From Numida meleagris (taxonomy: Eukaryota > Chordata > Aves > Galliformes > Numididae): a DNA stretch of 64,000 nucleotides. The translations under genes were made by a program, and so were the position numbers. This document shows positions 59,861 to 64,000 of this stretch, piece after piece (positions within the stretch are counted from its first letter, which is position 1; the number at the start of each line of letters is the position of its first letter). The notes under the pieces were generated by a model. The model worked only from the letters and a program-made list of their open reading frames with translations, ran no database searches and was not told the origin of the DNA. Location: NCBI RefSeq assembly GCF_002078875.1, contig NC_034438.1, positions 23,377,397-23,441,396 of the forward strand. The letters run 5' to 3'.

Positions 59861-60480
59861 TCCAAACAAGACTGAGAATTGTTCACGGGAATTATTCAGT
59901 GAATGGCTGAGAATAATGAATCCATTAAATAATAAAAAAGGAAAAGAAAATCAGAATCTCTTCCTTACCAGCCACTGAGAATAAAAATGCAAAATATGTC
60001 ATATTATTCATTACAGTTACATTTTGTTCCCAGCTCCACTAGAACATCTGTACACAACTGAGTGCTCCTCACCCTCCTCAGAGGGACAGTCTTATTTGTA
60101 GCATGCAGCTGGCACACTTGCTCGAGACGCTCCATGCTGGTGCTTACACCATGCACAGCACTGCTGCCAGGGTAAACCTAGACCACTTCAATGTGACTGC
60201 ATGGACAGGATGTGGGTGTTCCTCTGGACGTTTCTGCATGCCAGCCCAGTTTGTTCACAGCTGGAAGCCACCACAGCCATACCCACCCTCAGCAGGGGAA
60301 CAAGCTGCTGGCAGCTGAGGCCAAGCATGCTCACAGCACCTGTGGGCTGGTGCCATTTTGTGCATCGGGCAGCCAGACGTTGCCCAGTCAGCACTGTGAG
60401 GTGATGCACAGCTGGGGTGGGGGCCTAGGGGGCTGCTGAGGTCTCAGAGCCCACCTCCCCCGCCCCAGCCACGGGACTCT
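59861..60480. other. Intergenic, no gene supported
   Basis: The left part is AT-rich. The right part (60090-60470) is GC-rich with frames open on both strands (for example 60103-60318 plus and 60409-60188 minus) but few CpG and no domain pattern. Confidence 0.4.
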
Positions 60481-60970
60481 CCATCTCGTTTCCCTCCACA
60501 CGATTTACCATCTGTGAGCTCGTCTTTAACCTAATAAAAATCATCTCGCTTTTGACTAACAAGAAAAGGAAACAGTGCTCATTGTGGGGTTTGGGGAAAA
60601 TGGCCTCGCTAATCTGCAGGATGAGAATGGAGTGATTTATAGGCGGATTTAACTGTGGGCCATGATTAGGGGGCTGGTAGTAAGTGCATTAGATGTCTAA
60701 GTGTGGCAATAGAGTAAATAGGCGTTTTATTTATCGCAGTGCCAGGGGCCTCTTAGCGGAAGAGCGCTTCTCCAAATTGAAATATAGCAGAGTTTACACT
60801 CCTGATTAGGGCTTCAAGCGCAGAGCCCAAGGCTATCAGCGAGCAGAAACAACGCTCGCTGACACCTAATTGTCACTGGATTAATGTGCAAACAGGGACA
60901 GCAAACAGCAACAACAAATAACCCAGTGTCAGTGCTGCTGGTGGCAGTGTCCACTAAGTGACTGGGGGCC
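60481..60970. promoter_or_regulatory. CNE-like candidate enhancer
   Basis: Unique sequence of mixed GC with many clustered words: GATTTATAGGCGGATTTAAC, GGGCCATGATTAGGGGGC, AATAGGCGTTTTATTTATCG, CTCCTGATTAGGGCTTCAAG and CACCTAATTGTCACTGGATT. Repeated TGATTAGGG and GGATTA/GGATTTA cores suggest homeodomain binding (paired/bicoid type). There are no long open frames and no repeat signature. It is the most enhancer-like stretch of the window by eye. Confidence 0.35.
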
Positions 60971-63590
60971 AAATTGAAGTTTATATCTCAGAATCCGCTG
61001 AGATCAATGCATCAGCCTGCTAGGCAGAGCTGAAAATATTTCTCTGTTGCATTGCTGTGCTGTGTTGTAAGAATTTGCATATTGTACTGGTGTGGAGCTA
61101 GCTATTGAAAAAAAGAAATTCAATTCATTTTCATGGCAGCAGAGCCCACCCTGGTGCTGCATGGGACCTGTGCGTACCACATCTCTTGTACTGGTGGTGG
61201 AGGATCCTCCATCCAGAAATCCAAATACCTCTTTGAATGCCCCCAGATTCCCCAAAATTAATTCCTTGTGAAGCAGTGTGTGTGTGTGACTGTGGTTGCA
61301 ATAAAAGAGGCAGGGCTTGCAAGGAGAGGTAGTATATTTTATTAGACCAGCTGATACTGTCAGAGGAAAGAAGGACAAGCTCAGGAGCCCTTCTCTGCTG
61401 GTTTTATTAGTGAAATGCTTAATGCACACACATGAATTCGTATCCCTCTGCACAAGCAACTGCTCTGTTCTTAGAATTGTTAGAGAAGGTATATATCCTT
61501 ACTATTATATGGGGTTCACAGATTCGCCTGTTACTGGTGTGTATGTCACGTGAGGCTACATACCATATGTCTGTAAACTAAGCATGAGCAATATTGTTCA
61601 ATTTATTTCCTTTATGCTTCATAGCCATTCAGGTAATTTATGTGAATAAGGCCTTTTGCTCTATGATCTTGTGACTTTCACTGGCATCTCCATATAAAAT
61701 TTTACAACCCTGTTTGTGAATCAAATCATTCCCACAACAACTGATTCAATCTGGGTCGCCACCTGTCCGTCTTTGGACTGGAAGAAGCAGTTTGAGCATC
61801 TGAGATCTGTTTTTTTCCACTTCTGGTTTGGCTTGTTTGCTCCAAGATATTTCTACCCAGAATCTCAGTACTGCTAGTAAATTCTTTGCAGATAGGACAG
61901 ACAAAAAAAAAAAAAAGAAAATCGGTGCTGTCAATTTGCACCAGCTTCTTTTAAGCAGAGAAATTAATGTCATTTCCTTGGAACAAGCAAAAGGGATTAA
62001 AAATGAGACTAAAAACAAATGCAGGAATAGGCTAGCAGCCAAGGAGTTCACATATTCAATCATTTTTCTCCCATAATTATCTGTTTAAGGAGGAAAAGTC
62101 ACAAATATATGATTTATGTCTCTAAATGTATTTCTAAAGTTCTTAAGTTTTATTGACCATGAAAGTTGGTCTTTCCCTGTGTTAAGAACTGAAGAAGATA
62201 TAGAGCTAGCTAGTAACTCAATGGTGCAAAGTCTTATGATTTAATCTTGACATTTGCAATTTTTTGCTGTAAAATATTACTTTCTTTATTTCAGGACTTT
62301 AGTGTAAAACCTCGTAATTTCTTTTAAGCTCCATTTGATTGTCAATTGCACAACTCTCTCCAAAGCTTAAAGCTTATGATTTTCATACACATATGATTTA
62401 TCCCTTTTGTACCACAATATAATGTACTTTGGTGCAAATTCTCCTTATTGCTCTTGCATCCTCATCTTTCCTGCCTTGCATCTGGGATTTTTGTGTGTGT
62501 GTGTGTGAGTACTTGGATATGTGAGCTTTGAACTTTCTGCATATTCATTTTGAAATGTTTCAACTACCCATCTCTGTGGTAGAACCAGCTGCATATTTGA
62601 TCTACTCTGTTTAATGATTTCTAGGAAGTTGTGGTCTTGCTGTTGGCATATTTGGAGAATAAATGGTATTGCTTTCAATATTGAAAACAGTCCAATAGCT
62701 ATTTATGCACGGATTGTTTCAGAGTTTCAAAGCTTTTCAGGGATAGGGAGAAAAGGTTTATACTGGAAAACTGAAAACATTTCTGATTTTCTCTTACTTC
62801 ACTTGGAGTAAGAAAATCGTAAAACAGGTTTTGCAACAGGGAAGTCCCAAGTTCATTTTACTAACAATATGCTTGATGAATTCAATGTATTTTTAATCCA
62901 AGTGTAAAACTCTAAGGACATCCAAGGTGCTGACTAGAGCATGAAAATCTAAATTAATGCTCTGCCAGAATGACAGTACTTAAACAACCAAAATATCACC
63001 CACAGGCATTAGGCTTTCTGAGAAGTTCATAATCTATATATTGTTATTGTAAAGATTGTGATTTCATGCAGAAAATAATTCACAAATCATAATTAACATA
63101 GCTCCCAATAGATGACCAGAGGCTTTAAATATACTTTTTACATTTTGCAGTTTCAAAAAGCTGTATAGCCCTGTAATAAATAATTACTGCAGATACATAT
63201 CACAAAGTGACTGTACTCTTCAATATATAAGCAAACACTCATAAATCAAGGGATAGTTTTACTTAACTGCATGTAAAGTTGAGATTGACCGTTTTAATTA
63301 CGTAAAATCTGCCAGTTAATACTCTTCAGCTATCTAGATCCATCTATGGCCATTCATAGCCTATTTGAAACAGCTTAGAACTGGAAGACACTTACTTGTA
63401 CAGGGGGTTGTAAAACAGGACCTGTTTCTTTACTTGGGCGAAATGCCTACTGGAGGGAACGGGAATTTTTTTCCTGAACAAGGACTGCACCATCAGCAGT
63501 GAAGCACATGACTAATGGTGTTTTGTCTAAATATTGTTGCCCAAATGAAAATGCCTGCATCTCCCCTCAAATCTGAATAGTACATTGGAC
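60971..63590. other. Intergenic, AT-rich, no gene seen
   Basis: Unique AT-rich DNA with short GT runs near 61277-61288 and 62491-62506 and an A14 run near 61903. The 151-codon minus frame at 61459-61004 has no recognisable domain or splice context. Confidence 0.5.
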
Positions 63591-63859
63591 GTGAGAACTT
63601 GAAGTTCTTTCTTTGGAAGGGAAAAGAAAAGCTGAATACAGTAGTGAAGGACCTCTCTGCATAGCCCTATCTGCTGGTGAAGCCTGCTGCCAAACTCTGT
63701 GCAGGCACTGGGCTCCTAGCCAGTGCAGCCAACTGCAGGACCAGGGCCTGAATCTATTCCTCACCAGCAGAGCTGACTGCAGAATTAAAGCTTTCAGCCA
63801 CAATTTTCAAGCTGATAACACATGGACACAGCAATCCCACCCACGTGATAGCAATTGCA

Positions 63860-63970
63860 GCATTCAGGCACTAGACTGTAGGCTCCTCTGGGCAAAGACT
63901 TTTCATTTTGTTTGTTTATAAATCATCCAAGTGCATCTATCCCACTGTATGGATGATAATAATAAAACAT
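63860..63970 (+). mobile_element. Possible ancient L2/CR1-clade 3' tail
   Basis: GACTGTAGGCTCCTCTGGGC, then AAAGACTTTTCATTTTGTTTG, ending ATGGATGATAATAATAAAAC, follows the layout of old amniote L2-clade LINE or SINE tails (ACTGTAAGCTC.TC.GGGCA.GGAC ... AATAATAATA). The match is short and diverged, the body upstream is not recognisable, and the family is uncertain. Confidence 0.4.
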
Positions 63971-64000
63971 GCTCATAGCTCCCAGTACAGATGCGGTAAG

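Noticed and set aside
1..64000. tRNA, rRNA, CRISPR arrays, phage or bacterial operon structure
   Set aside because: No cloverleaf with A/B boxes, no spaced direct repeats and no compact coding tracts were seen. Composition and introns are those of vertebrate DNA.

Overview
This window is vertebrate nuclear DNA, almost certainly from a bird. It is AT-rich, intron-rich and has no operons or prokaryotic signals. It carries several chicken-repeat-1 (CR1) LINE fragments whose 3' ends have the typical avian form. The one gene I recognise with confidence is AP3B1, the beta-3A subunit of the AP-3 adaptor complex, on the + strand. In chicken this gene is Z-linked, so a Z-chromosome segment is likely, but the sequence alone does not prove species or chromosome.

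Layout, left half (1 to about 36.6 kb): the 3' part of AP3B1. Five coding exons (6816-7047, 9253-9337, 18784-18881, 24058-24196, 35906-36059) join in phase to give 235 codons plus a stop. This is the end of the hinge and most of the C-terminal ear. A 3'UTR of about 560 bases follows, with an AATAAA signal at 36591. The introns are long (2.2 to 11.7 kb) and AT-rich. They hold three CR1 copies, one very old L2-like reverse transcriptase remnant, microsatellites, a homopurine tract and a possible CTCF site. The last intron also has a GC-richer patch that looks like conserved non-coding DNA.

Right half (36.6 to 64 kb): no gene I can name. In mammals the next gene past the 3' end of AP3B1 is TBCA, then OTP. 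I looked for TBCA coding exons and saw none, so they probably lie beyond the window. Much of this half alternates between plain AT-rich DNA and GC-richer stretches with dense homeodomain-type motifs and long accidental open frames on both strands. That is the look of a regulatory gene desert beside a developmental gene (OTP is the obvious candidate, by inference only).

The most interesting unexplained structure is at 55.7-57.7 kb: a compact CpG island (about 57,170-57,330) with CRE-like and YY1-like motifs, a minus-strand frame of about 160 codons running through it, and a weak candidate minus-strand terminal exon at 55,911-55,750. Together these may mark an undescribed minus-strand or bidirectional transcription unit. 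I found no evidence of a wholly new biological system here.
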